DNA of 6,445 bases from Verrucomicrobiota bacterium (GTDB lineage: Bacteria > Verrucomicrobiota > Verrucomicrobiia > Verrucomicrobiales > DEV007): contig JAQCER010000220.1 in NCBI GenBank assembly GCA_027618625.1, forward strand, positions 1-6,445, read 5' to 3'. Shown in pieces: positions 1 through 5,462 of the stretch. The notes under the pieces are model-generated. The model saw nothing but the letters and a program-made list of their open reading frames with translations. It had not been told where the DNA came from and ran no database searches. Each line of letters opens with the position of its first letter. Within the stretch, counting starts at the first letter, position 1. A program made the translations under genes and the position numbers.

Positions 1-636
1 TGCTACACCATTCGTTATTTCGAGGCGCTGAAGGAAAACTACGGGAAAGGACGGGAACGGCGAACCGAGATTGCCAGCTTCGAGCGCGTTCAGGCGTCTG
101 CAGCTGCTGTTGCTACCGAGACCCTCTATTTTGACCGGGCGAATGGATTCATTGGCTATGGATTAAAGAGAGGGGCGGAAGTCATCGGCAAATGCTCACA
201 CCTGGACAGCATCCTCGTGTTCAGTGATGATGGAACGTTTCGCGTTTCACGGGTGACCGAAAAGGCGTTTTTCATGAATCCAGAGCACATCGCCGTCTTC
301 GAAAAGGAGGATGAGTCGGTCTACAGCATGATTTATCGCGATGGCAGGGGCGGGAGGGTCTACGCCAAGCGTTTCCAGGTCTCCGGCGTCACGCGGGACA
401 AGGTGTATGAGCTGACCAAGGGCACCAAGGGCACCAAGATTCTCTTTTTCCACGTCAGTAAATCTCCGAAAGAGGCAGACGAACTTGCCGTTGTCGTGCA
501 TTTGAAGCCTGCCCTCCGCCTTCGTAATCTTCAGATCGAGTTCGATTTCAAGTCGATCGGTATTAAAAGCAGGAGTGCGCAGGGAAATATCATCACCCAG
601 CACACGGTTCTGCGGGTGACCAGAGTCAGGAAATAG
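1..636 (+). CDS. DNA gyrase/topoisomerase IV subunit A, C-terminal part (5' end outside window)
   Basis: The frame is open from base 1 to the TAG at 634-636, giving 211 residues of a truncated protein. The fragment begins with the conserved stretch YFEALKENYGKGRERRTEI, which in this family links the breakage-reunion core to the C-terminal beta-pinwheel. Pinwheel-type blades follow: GFIGYGLKRG near residues 49-58, then a DDGTFRVSRVTEKAFF-like blade, YRDGRGGRVYAKRF, and ELTKGTKGTKILFF. The family cuts and religates DNA with its GyrB/ParE partner to control supercoiling or decatenation; the catalytic tyrosine lies upstream of the window. No canonical GyrA box (QRRGGKG-like) is visible, and the text resembles the ParC-like A subunits of Bacteroidota and PVC bacteria, so topoisomerase IV-like decatenation is somewhat favoured over gyrase. 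I therefore give no symbol. The family assignment is firm; gyrA versus parC is unresolved. Confidence 0.92.
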   Translation, partial: CYTIRYFEALKENYGKGRERRTEIASFERVQASAAAVATETLYFDRANGFIGYGLKRGAEVIGKCSHLDSILVFSDDGTFRVSRVTEKAFFMNPEHIAVFEKEDESVYSMIYRDGRGGRVYAKRFQVSGVTRDKVYELTKGTKGTKILFFHVSKSPKEADELAVVVHLKPALRLRNLQIEFDFKSIGIKSRSAQGNIITQHTVLRVTRVRK

Positions 637-669
637 TCAGGATGTTGTCAGGATGTTGTCAGGAAGTTG
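626..669 (+). repeat. 11-bp tandem repeat at the stop codon of the topoisomerase gene
   Basis: Two perfect 11-bp units, TCAGGATGTTG (637-647 and 648-658), are followed by a third with one mismatch, TCAGGAAGTTG (659-669). The last codons of the gene, TCAGGAAATAG (626-636), look like a degenerate first unit that contains the stop codon. The array probably arose by local duplication (slippage). It is too short and too degenerate to be a CRISPR, and no function is evident. Confidence 0.75.
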
Positions 670-712
670 TCGAACCACACGCTCTTCCACTATGCAGGGC
701 ATATGAATGACT

Positions 713-722
713 TAGACGTCTA
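713..722. promoter_or_regulatory. Small palindrome TAGACGTCTA with overlapping GTCTAGAC
   Basis: TAGACGTCTA (713-722) is a perfect 10-bp palindrome and overlaps a second one, GTCTAGAC (718-725), so the word TAGAC occurs at 713-717 and again at 721-725. It could be a small protein-binding site, but palindromes of this length also arise by chance. Its distance of about 300 bp from the next start codon gives no supporting context. Confidence 0.25.
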
Positions 723-896
723 GACTATCAGCGAACCTGACAGCGCTATTACTGCAACAATCATCCGCAGGATCGGCGTTTTCCGAATTTGCCATTGCTG
801 CTGAATTCAAAAAATTTAGACTCAGTTTTGAAAAAGACTTGTCAAATTTCGCAAAAGTTGTATTTGTGTGTATGCAGTCGTCAGTTGATTGGATCT

Positions 897-912
897 GGAA
901 ATCATGATTTCC
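897..912. promoter_or_regulatory. Perfect 16-bp palindrome, candidate operator
   Basis: GGAAATCATGATTTCC is its own reverse complement with no spacer. It lies about 40 bp upstream of the best promoter-like hexamers and 110 bp upstream of the ATG at 1023. A perfect dyad of this length is typical of a binding site for a dimeric regulator, and its place upstream of the -35 region would suit an activator. Which protein binds is unknown. Autoregulation by the downstream HTH-receiver protein is a guess. Confidence 0.45.
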
Positions 913-914
913 CC

Positions 915-929
915 ACTCCTAAACGGAGT
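915..929 (+). other. Small stem-loop ACTCC-TAAAC-GGAGT
   Basis: A perfect 5-bp stem (915-919 with 925-929) encloses a 5-nt loop and sits two bases after the 16-bp palindrome. There is no T-run, so it is not an intrinsic terminator. It may be part of a compound binding site or may be chance. Confidence 0.25.
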
Positions 930-952
930 AATCCATTTTGTCTGGTGTCGGT

Positions 953-980
953 TTGAATGCAATAAACGCCCGAATATAGG
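953..980 (+). promoter_or_regulatory. Candidate sigma-70-type promoter for the HTH-receiver gene
   Basis: TTGAAT (953-958) and TATAGG (975-980) are 16 bp apart, each matching 4 of 6 consensus bases. Transcription would start near 987 and give a leader of about 36 nt. An overlapping alternative is TTGTCT (938-943) with AATAAA (961-966) at 17 bp, also 4 of 6 each. This is consensus matching by eye only, and promoter rules in planctomycetes are poorly defined. Confidence 0.28.
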
Positions 981-1022
981 CAAACGAAGCGAACAGGAAA
1001 CCTTAATCAGAAGTTAGATTTC

Positions 1023-1586
1023 ATGGCTGAAGAAGCTCCAGAATTGATGACAGTGAAGGAAACCGCAGAATACCTGCGAATCCCTCTCCCCACCGTTTAT
1101 TACCTTGTCCAGCGTGGACAACTCCCTGCTATTCAGATTGGCGGACGGTGGCGCATCAAGCGCAGTCTGCTGGACAGAGATGTCTTAAAACAAGAGCAAG
1201 GTGGCCAGCCGACGGTGCTGGTGGTCGATGATGACCCGCAGCTGCAACAGCTTTTCAAGCAGTTCCTGAAGAAGGCTGGATTCAGCCGGATCGTGGTCGG
1301 AACGGGTGCGGAGGCGATCAGCTACGCAGAAAAGCAGTCTTTCGACTTGGTATTCCTCGATCTAAAGCTTCCCGATATCTCTGGCGACGAGCTTTATGTG
1401 AAACTGAAAGAAATGCATCCAGACATGCCGATCGTGATCATCACGGGCTACCCGGATAGCGATATTCTCAGCAAGATTCTTGCGATCGGCCCTGTGACCG
1501 TCATTCAGAAGCCGATCGAATTCGAGCAACTGAACAAGACAGTCAAAGTTCTCGGCCACAAAGGCACCACAGCAGTCGCGGGGTAA
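1023..1586 (+). CDS. Orphan response regulator: excisionase-type HTH followed by receiver domain
   Basis: The protein has 187 residues. Residues 8-55 form an excisionase/MerR-like winged HTH (HTH_17 type): LMTVKETAEYLRIPLPTVYYLVQ, then GQLPAIQIGGRWRIKRSLLD. After a short Gln/Gly linker (about 56-63), residues 64-180 form a full CheY-like receiver. It has acidic-pocket residues D69 and D70, predicted phospho-acceptor D113 in VFLDLKLP, switch threonine T141 in IITGYPD, and lysine K163 in QKP. All key residues are present, so it should accept phosphate from a histidine kinase, but no kinase is encoded here. The DNA-binding domain precedes the receiver, unlike OmpR or NarL proteins. The ATG at 1023 keeps the whole HTH; an in-frame ATG at 1047 would also spare most of it. 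No convincing Shine-Dalgarno is seen. It is monocistronic, closed by the terminator at 1639-1678. Regulation of DNA by phosphorylation is inferred; the targets are unknown. Confidence 0.9.
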   Translation: MAEEAPELMTVKETAEYLRIPLPTVYYLVQRGQLPAIQIGGRWRIKRSLLDRDVLKQEQGGQPTVLVVDDDPQLQQLFKQFLKKAGFSRIVVGTGAEAISYAEKQSFDLVFLDLKLPDISGDELYVKLKEMHPDMPIVIITGYPDSDILSKILAIGPVTVIQKPIEFEQLNKTVKVLGHKGTTAVAG

Positions 1587-1638
1587 GCCCCGGCAGACTC
1601 TTTGCCTGTAAATAGATTTCCACTTGCTTCCTTCAACG

Positions 1639-1678
1639 AAAGATCGCCGGCTCCCGCAAGGGATCCGGCGATTTTTTT
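1639..1678 (+). terminator. Strong intrinsic terminator after the HTH-receiver gene
   Basis: An 8-bp G+C-rich stem, ATCGCCGG (1643-1650) with CCGGCGAT (1665-1672), continues past one C/T mismatch into TCCC/GGGA (1652-1655 with 1660-1663) and is capped by a GCAA tetraloop. Seven T residues (1672-1678) follow. The A-rich bases 1639-1641 can pair with that T-run. It lies about 50 bp after the stop codon at 1584-1586 and insulates the regulator from the efflux operon. Confidence 0.93.
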
Positions 1679-1855
1679 GAAAAGCGAAGGCTTTTTTGAT
1701 AAACGCGAGCAATTCGCTGTCGCCGAAATTCACCGAGCCTGACGCCTTGGAACCTTGGAAAGCCAGTGCAGGCCTCGGTCTAATCTAATTGCGATTTTTT
1801 CGAGCAGGAACTGCGAATATTCCCTGCATTGTGAGTCAGAATCGGGAACTATAGA

Positions 1856-1871
1856 GATCGCCTGGGCGATC
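1856..1871. promoter_or_regulatory. Inverted repeat GATCGCC-TG-GGCGATC
   Basis: Seven-base arms (1856-1862 and 1865-1871) flank a 2-bp centre, about 85 bp upstream of the efflux-operon start codon. The right arm overlaps the 8-bp palindrome GCGATCGC (1866-1873). It may be a second regulator site for the operon. With no neighbouring evidence it could equally be a chance dyad. Confidence 0.3.
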
Positions 1872-1917
1872 GCATGAATTTGTTGAACTCGTCATCAGGG
1901 ATTTTTCATTCAATCGC

Positions 1918-1945
1918 TTGTTTCAAACGAACGTTTGAATATGGT
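1918..1945 (+). promoter_or_regulatory. Candidate promoter of the efflux operon, spacer filled by the operator
   Basis: TTGTTT (1918-1923) and TATGGT (1940-1945), 16 bp apart, resemble -35 and -10 hexamers. The first has TTG with a weak right half; the second matches 4 of 6. Transcription would start near 1952, only a few bases before the ATG at 1956, which would give a nearly leaderless mRNA and fit the absence of a Shine-Dalgarno. The spacer coincides with the operator dyad. This is inferred by eye; an alternative -35-like TTGAAC at 1883-1888 lacks a good -10 partner. Confidence 0.35.
1922..1939. promoter_or_regulatory. PsrA/TetR-type operator TTCAAACGAACGTTTGAA
   Basis: Perfect 8-bp arms, TTCAAACG (1922-1929) and CGTTTGAA (1932-1939), flank a 2-bp AA centre. 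The core CAAAC-N4-GTTTG fits the known PsrA pattern (C/G)AAAC-N2-4-GTTT(G/C) described in Pseudomonas. It lies 16 bp before the start codon of a TetR-family gene whose ligand domain looks PsrA-like. Binding by that protein, with autorepression of the whole operon, is the natural inference. Confidence 0.75.
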
Positions 1946-1955
1946 CACGCATTAA

Positions 1956-2630
1956 ATGGCTGCAGCTTTCGTTACAGATCTCAATGCCACGCGAGTCCGG
2001 TTGATGGATGTCGCTGAGGGGCTGTTTGCGGAACATGGTTTCGAGGCGGTTTCGCTGCGGCATATTACGGCAGCTGCCGAAGCGAATTTGGCTGCAGTAA
2101 ACTATCACTTTGGCTCGAAAGAAGGGTTGATCGTTGCGGTGCTGCAGCGGTGGCTCAGGCCGTTAAACGACAAACGCCTGCAGCTGTTGGCCAGGGTGCT
2201 CGCAGAAGCGGAAAAGGCGGGTCGACTGCCTGAAGTGGATCGGATTGCGGAAGCATTCTTACGGCCACCTCTGGAACTGTACCGGAAGAGCGATCACTCC
2301 AAGCGAGTGTTTTTCCGCTTGATGGGGCGTTGTATGCTTGAGACTCGCGAGGATCTTTCGGCTGTCCTGATCAAAGAATTCCGCGAAGTGGTCGACGCTT
2401 TCAGTGCCGCATTTCGCAAAAGCCTTCCACACCTGACTCCACAGGATGTCACCGTGCGTATGATGTTCATGGCAGGAGCTATGGCGCACACCATTTTGAA
2501 CATCGATAGGCTTGCAGTATTCCACGGTAGACGGATGGCGGAACCTTCGACCGAAAAATTGATCCGGCAGATGGTGGACTTCGTAGGTGGCGGATTTCCG
2601 GGAATCACAGAACAAGATTCAGAACGATGA
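1956..2630 (+). CDS. TetR/AcrR-family transcriptional regulator, PsrA-like ligand domain
   Basis: The protein has 224 residues, a usual length for the family. Residues 12-60 are a canonical TetR HTH: LMDVAEGLFAEHGFEAVSLR, then ITAAAEANLAAVNYHFGSKE with the signature NYHF at 49-52 and K55, leading into helix 4. The rest is helical ligand-binding and dimerisation domain. The segments WLRPLNDKRLQLL, AFLRPPLEL, RVFFRLMGRCMLE, LPHLTPQDVTVRM and FMAGAMAHT resemble the PsrA-type C-terminal family (TetR_C_30-like). PsrA itself responds to long-chain fatty acids; whether this protein does is unknown. The ATG at 1956 is the only sensible start, since the upstream ATG at 1941 runs into TAA within five codons. 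No Shine-Dalgarno is seen. The stop overlaps the next start by 4 bp (ATGA, 2627-2630), so it is the first gene of the efflux operon and its probable local repressor. Confidence 0.93.
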   Translation: MAAAFVTDLNATRVRLMDVAEGLFAEHGFEAVSLRHITAAAEANLAAVNYHFGSKEGLIVAVLQRWLRPLNDKRLQLLARVLAEAEKAGRLPEVDRIAEAFLRPPLELYRKSDHSKRVFFRLMGRCMLETREDLSAVLIKEFREVVDAFSAAFRKSLPHLTPQDVTVRMMFMAGAMAHTILNIDRLAVFHGRRMAEPSTEKLIRQMVDFVGGGFPGITEQDSER

Positions 2631-4192
2631 AGCAGGGGATCTACGCGGAATTTCTGACTTTAGGATGCGCTCTAGGGGCAATGTTAGGCAGTGGTTGTAA
2701 TGCGGTTTCACCTGTCAGGCAGGAGGGCATCGTTGATCAGGAAGTCCCGGGTGTATGGAAAAGCAGTGCGGAATCGGTCGGCGGCGTCGACGACAACTGG
2801 ATTGCCAGCTTTCGCGACACTACCTTGAAGGGGCTGGTCGAAGAGGCAGAGCAACACAATTTTGACCTGAAGATTGCCGCAGCCCGCGTTGAGAAAGCGC
2901 GGAGCAATGCCAGAATCGCCGGAGCCGACCTGTATCCTACGATTACGGGTGGCCTCAATGGATCGCGGCGAAAGCAATCGTTCATTGGATTTCCTTTTGG
3001 TGGTGGTGGTGGTGGCGATTCCTCGTCCGGGGATGCAAGCGCGTCGACTGGAGGTTCCGCAACGGGAACATCGGCTCCGGTCGCAGGTTCCACCGGTTCT
3101 TCCGCCGCGGACGCGGTGATATCCAGTTTGACCAATTCGTTCGGAGTGTCGCTTGACGTCCAATGGGAGATTGACGTGTGGGGAAGGGTGCGTGCCGGTT
3201 TGGCTGCAGCGTTGGCCGAGGCAGATGGCGCTGAAGCTGAATTGGCAAGCCTGCGTAGTTCGATCGCTGCCCAGACAGCCAAAGCCTGGTTCGCTGCACA
3301 GGAGGCTGAGCAGCAATTGCAGTTGTCGCGGGATTCGCTGGCGAGTTTTGAAGACTCGGTCGAAATCATTCGCGCCCGGTACGAGACGGGTGATCAATCG
3401 GCCGCGCAGTTGCGTCTGGCGAAGTCAGACGTTGCGACCGCTCAGGCTCGCCTGACTGAGAGTGAAGAATTAAAGCGCCAGGCACTGCGGCAACTGGAGG
3501 TCATCGTGGGCCGTTATCCCGCAGCGGAGGTTCCTGCCAACGGCAAATTGCCAACGATGCCCAAGCCCGTTCCAGCGGGTTTGCCGAGCGAGTTGTTGAC
3601 GCGGCGTCCCGATCTCCAGGCAGGCGAGCGGCGCATTGCTGCTGCCGATCGCCGAATTCTGGAGGCAAAACTCGCAGCACTTCCGCAGTTCGCGCTTACC
3701 GCGAGTGCCGGAACTTCCACGGACAAGCTGCGCGATGTCCTAATGTCCGATTACGGAATCTGGAGCCTGGCAGGGAATATCCTGCAGCCCATCTTTACGG
3801 GTGGTCAGGTCAAGGGAAACTACGATTTACGTAAGGCAGAGTTGCGTGAGGCACTGGCTGATTTCAACCGGCTGGCCGTGAATGCATTCCGTGAAGTCGA
3901 GAATGGACTGTCGGCAGAATCCGTTCTGGCCTCCCGCGAAAGATCGCTGATCGAAGCGGAAGGCCTGGCCTCAGAAGCCTATACTCAGTCACGAGAGGAA
4001 TACCGGCAGGGACTTGCCGACGTCATTACTTTACTCACCGCGCAGCGACAGATGCTTCTCGCAAAAGGGCAGGTGATCACGATTCGGCGACTTCGCCTTG
4101 AGAATCGTGTCGATCTTCATCTCGCTCTGGGCGGTGACTTTAAGCCAGGAAATGTCGGAATGGATAAACCTAACACAAACAAAAAAGCATGA
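2627..4192 (+). CDS. TolC/NodT-family outer-membrane efflux lipoprotein
   Basis: The protein has 521 residues. A hydrophobic signal segment (about 9-23) ends in GSGC with Cys24 as the likely lipidated residue; the lipobox is imperfect because the leucine is at -4, not -3. Two outer-membrane-efflux repeats follow. The first runs from about residue 55 through VDDNWIASFRDTTLKGLVEE, DLKIAAARVEKARS and LYPTITGGLNGSRR to DVQWEIDVWGRVRAG. The second begins around 320 with LLTRRPDLQAGERRIAAADR (R326 to D329) and includes LADFNRLAVNAFREVENGL and YRQGLADVITLLTAQRQ. These are hallmark OprM/CusC/NodT motifs. It should trimerise into the outer-membrane duct of a tripartite pump. A Gly/Ser/Ala-rich segment (about 121-165) replaces the short loop expected between the first two beta strands. 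The start overlaps the TetR gene by 4 bp and the stop overlaps the adaptor gene by 4 bp. The substrate cannot be read from the sequence. Confidence 0.94.
   Translation: MKQGIYAEFLTLGCALGAMLGSGCNAVSPVRQEGIVDQEVPGVWKSSAESVGGVDDNWIASFRDTTLKGLVEEAEQHNFDLKIAAARVEKARSNARIAGADLYPTITGGLNGSRRKQSFIGFPFGGGGGGDSSSGDASASTGGSATGTSAPVAGSTGSSAADAVISSLTNSFGVSLDVQWEIDVWGRVRAGLAAALAEADGAEAELASLRSSIAAQTAKAWFAAQEAEQQLQLSRDSLASFEDSVEIIRARYETGDQSAAQLRLAKSDVATAQARLTESEELKRQALRQLEVIVGRYPAAEVPANGKLPTMPKPVPAGLPSELLTRRPDLQAGERRIAAADRRILEAKLAALPQFALTASAGTSTDKLRDVLMSDYGIWSLAGNILQPIFTGGQVKGNYDLRKAELREALADFNRLAVNAFREVENGLSAESVLASRERSLIEAEGLASEAYTQSREEYRQGLADVITLLTAQRQMLLAKGQVITIRRLRLENRVDLHLALGGDFKPGNVGMDKPNTNKKA
2999..3016 (+). 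repeat. (GGT)5GGC trinucleotide tract inside the outer-membrane factor gene
   Basis: Five perfect GGT codons plus GGC encode residues G125-G130 of the outer-membrane factor, at the start of its Gly/Ser-rich insert. A triplet tract can change length by slippage without breaking the frame, so the loop may vary between strains. Variation is inferred, not observed. Confidence 0.8.
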
Positions 4193-5412
4193 CGACTTTC
4201 GGAAAAGTCATCGCCGTGTTACTCATTCTCGCAGTTGGAGTGGTGGGTGCAATAACCGTATTCAAATACCGACCGGAAGCGGAAAAAGTTGCCCCTCCCC
4301 GAATCATTCCAAGCGTGGAGGCGGTGACGGTCCAACGGCAGACGATCCCGGTCACTGTGCCATCACAGGGGATTCTGGAGCCGTTGACCGAGACCCAGGT
4401 CGCTGCGGAAGTCGCGGGAAAGGTGATCAAGGTCTCGCCCAAGTTTGAGATCGGCGAGGCATTTGCGATAGACGAGACGATTCTTGAAATCGATTCCGCC
4501 GACTATGTTGCAAGTGTAGCGCAGGCGGATGCTGCGCTGGCCGAGGCTCGCCTGGCGCTGGAAACGGAACAGGCCCGTGCGAAGCAGGCTGAGCTGGAGT
4601 GGAAGAAGCTTGGTGGTGACGATGAACCCACGGATCTGGTGCTGCGGAGGCCTCAACTCAAGAGCGCTGAAGCCAGGATTGTTGCGTCCGAGGCTTCGCT
4701 GGAAAAGGCCCGCCGCGATCTTGATCGCACCGTCATCCGTGCTCCCTATGCCTGCAAAGTCAAAACCAAGCAGACGGATATCGGATCCTATCAGGCACCA
4801 GGCGCTCCCATCGCATCCCTCTATCGGGCGGATGCGCTCGAAGTAAGGCTGGCGGTGTCTGTCGAGGACTTTTCGTTCATCGCTCCCGACGCAAAACCAA
4901 GTATCGACCTGAGTGCGACTGTTGCCGGTAAACCGCTGAAGTGGGCAGCCACTTTTTCTCGCACGGAAGGGATCGTGGATCGCCAGAGTCGATCGGTGAT
5001 TCTTGTTGGTCAAATCGATCCGACGGCTACACAAAGCGATTCGGATAGGTTCCTTGCCCCCGGAATGTTTGTGCGCGCATCGGTCGCCGGAGTACCACTC
5101 GAGCATATGTTTCGAGTTCCCAGAGAGGCAATCTACGGGACGGATCGTGTGTTGGTCATCGACGGGAAGAATATCGTCTCCTACCGGGAAGTTGAGGTCG
5201 TGCGCACGGAGCAAGACTACGTGATTATCTCAAAGGGATTGGAGGAAGGGGAACGCATCAGCGTGACGGTTCTTGAAACCGTGATCGATGGAGTGACCGA
5301 GGTGCAGGTGGATACCGTAAACGGGGTGGATGTGGTTCCATCATCTCCCAAGGGTAAGGATAATGGGAATGGGAATCAGCCCGCGAACACCGCAGCGGGA
5401 GCGACATCCTGA
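4189..5412 (+). CDS. RND efflux periplasmic adaptor (membrane fusion protein, HlyD/AcrA type)
   Basis: The protein has 407 residues. One N-terminal membrane anchor (about 7-25, VIAVLLILAVGVVGAITVF) has no lipobox cysteine, so it is an uncleaved inner-membrane anchor or a Sec signal. The first lipoyl half-motif is GILEPLTETQVAAEVAGKVI (61-80), with GEAFAIDETILEID following. An alpha-helical hairpin of about 75 residues (105-180) is rich in Ala, Glu and Lys with a turn near GGDDEPTD (142-149). The second lipoyl half is RTVIRAPYACKVKT (180-193), where A188 and C189 replace the common Asp-Gly. The beta-barrel and membrane-proximal domains follow, including LAPGMFVRASV and VPREAIYG. The last 30 or so residues are a disordered-looking Asn/Gly/Ser/Pro tail. 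The protein should bridge the RND permease and the TolC-like duct. The start overlaps the preceding stop as ATGA (4189-4192), implying translational coupling. Confidence 0.94.
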   Translation: MTTFGKVIAVLLILAVGVVGAITVFKYRPEAEKVAPPRIIPSVEAVTVQRQTIPVTVPSQGILEPLTETQVAAEVAGKVIKVSPKFEIGEAFAIDETILEIDSADYVASVAQADAALAEARLALETEQARAKQAELEWKKLGGDDEPTDLVLRRPQLKSAEARIVASEASLEKARRDLDRTVIRAPYACKVKTKQTDIGSYQAPGAPIASLYRADALEVRLAVSVEDFSFIAPDAKPSIDLSATVAGKPLKWAATFSRTEGIVDRQSRSVILVGQIDPTATQSDSDRFLAPGMFVRASVAGVPLEHMFRVPREAIYGTDRVLVIDGKNIVSYREVEVVRTEQDYVIISKGLEEGERISVTVLETVIDGVTEVQVDTVNGVDVVPSSPKGKDNGNGNQPANTAAGATS

Positions 5413-5414
5413 AC

Positions 5415-5462
5415 ATGAACGCTGAATCTTTAAACCGAATGCTGCTGCTGTGGGAAGTCTGA
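5415..5462 (+). CDS. Possible 15-codon leader ORF overlapping the RND start
   Basis: ATG at 5415 begins MNAESLNRMLLLWEV and stops at TGA 5460-5462, two bases after the adaptor stop and overlapping the proposed RND start (GTG 5450) by 13 bp in another frame. GGGAG at 5397-5401 is a possible but distant ribosome site (13-nt gap). It could carry ribosomes to the weak GTG start, be the true N-terminus of the RND gene broken by a one-base indel, or be meaningless. No homologue is recognisable at this length. Confidence 0.22.
   Translation: MNAESLNRMLLLWEV

Larger units (their letters stand above)
637..1022. other. Intergenic region between topoisomerase gene and HTH-receiver gene
   Basis: No credible coding frame is seen on either strand over these 386 bases, and no hairpin followed by a T-run marks a terminator for the upstream gene. 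The stretch holds the 11-bp tandem repeat, a 10-bp palindrome (713-722), a 16-bp palindrome (897-912), a 5-bp-stem hairpin (915-929) and promoter-like hexamers (938-980). The part around 805-870 is noticeably A/T rich compared with the genes. Confidence 0.7.
1587..1955. other. Intergenic region between HTH-receiver gene and efflux operon
   Basis: These 369 bases contain no convincing gene. They hold the terminator of the upstream gene (1639-1678), an 8-bp direct duplication CCTTGGAA (1745-1752 and 1753-1760), a 7-bp-arm inverted repeat (1856-1871), and the operator/promoter of the efflux operon (1918-1945). The open antisense frame across 1362-1733 reads through the terminator and into the receiver domain and is not accepted as a gene. 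Confidence 0.7.

Noticed and set aside
421..438. Direct repeat GGCACCAAG x2 in the topoisomerase gene
   Set aside because: It encodes GTKGTK inside a pinwheel blade where the family normally has a GTxGxK motif, so protein constraint explains it.
626..669. Possible CRISPR or phage attachment repeat
   Set aside because: Units are 11 bp, directly adjacent without spacers, and no cas, integrase or tRNA sequence is nearby.
1023..1180. Phage or mobile-element excisionase
   Set aside because: The HTH resembles excisionases, but it is fused in frame to a complete receiver and no integrase or attachment site is present; a regulator is far more likely.
1362..1733. Antisense open frame through the receiver domain and the downstream gap
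   Set aside because: It crosses the strong terminator at 1639-1678 and is opposite conserved receiver motifs; no promoter or family match supports it.
1745..1760. 8-bp direct duplication CCTTGGAA, considered as a target-site duplication
   Set aside because: The copies are adjacent with nothing inserted between them and no inverted repeats flank them; probably local slippage.
2708..3397. Long antisense open frames across the outer-membrane factor gene (also 2737-3369 and 2982-3299)
   Set aside because: They mirror a gene with unambiguous TolC/NodT motifs, and their translations are Arg/Ser/Pro-rich without any recognisable domain; they are codon-bias shadows.
4363..5214. 283-codon antisense open frame across the adaptor gene
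   Set aside because: It lies wholly opposite a clear adaptor protein with lipoyl and hairpin motifs, and its translation shows no known family or sensible composition.
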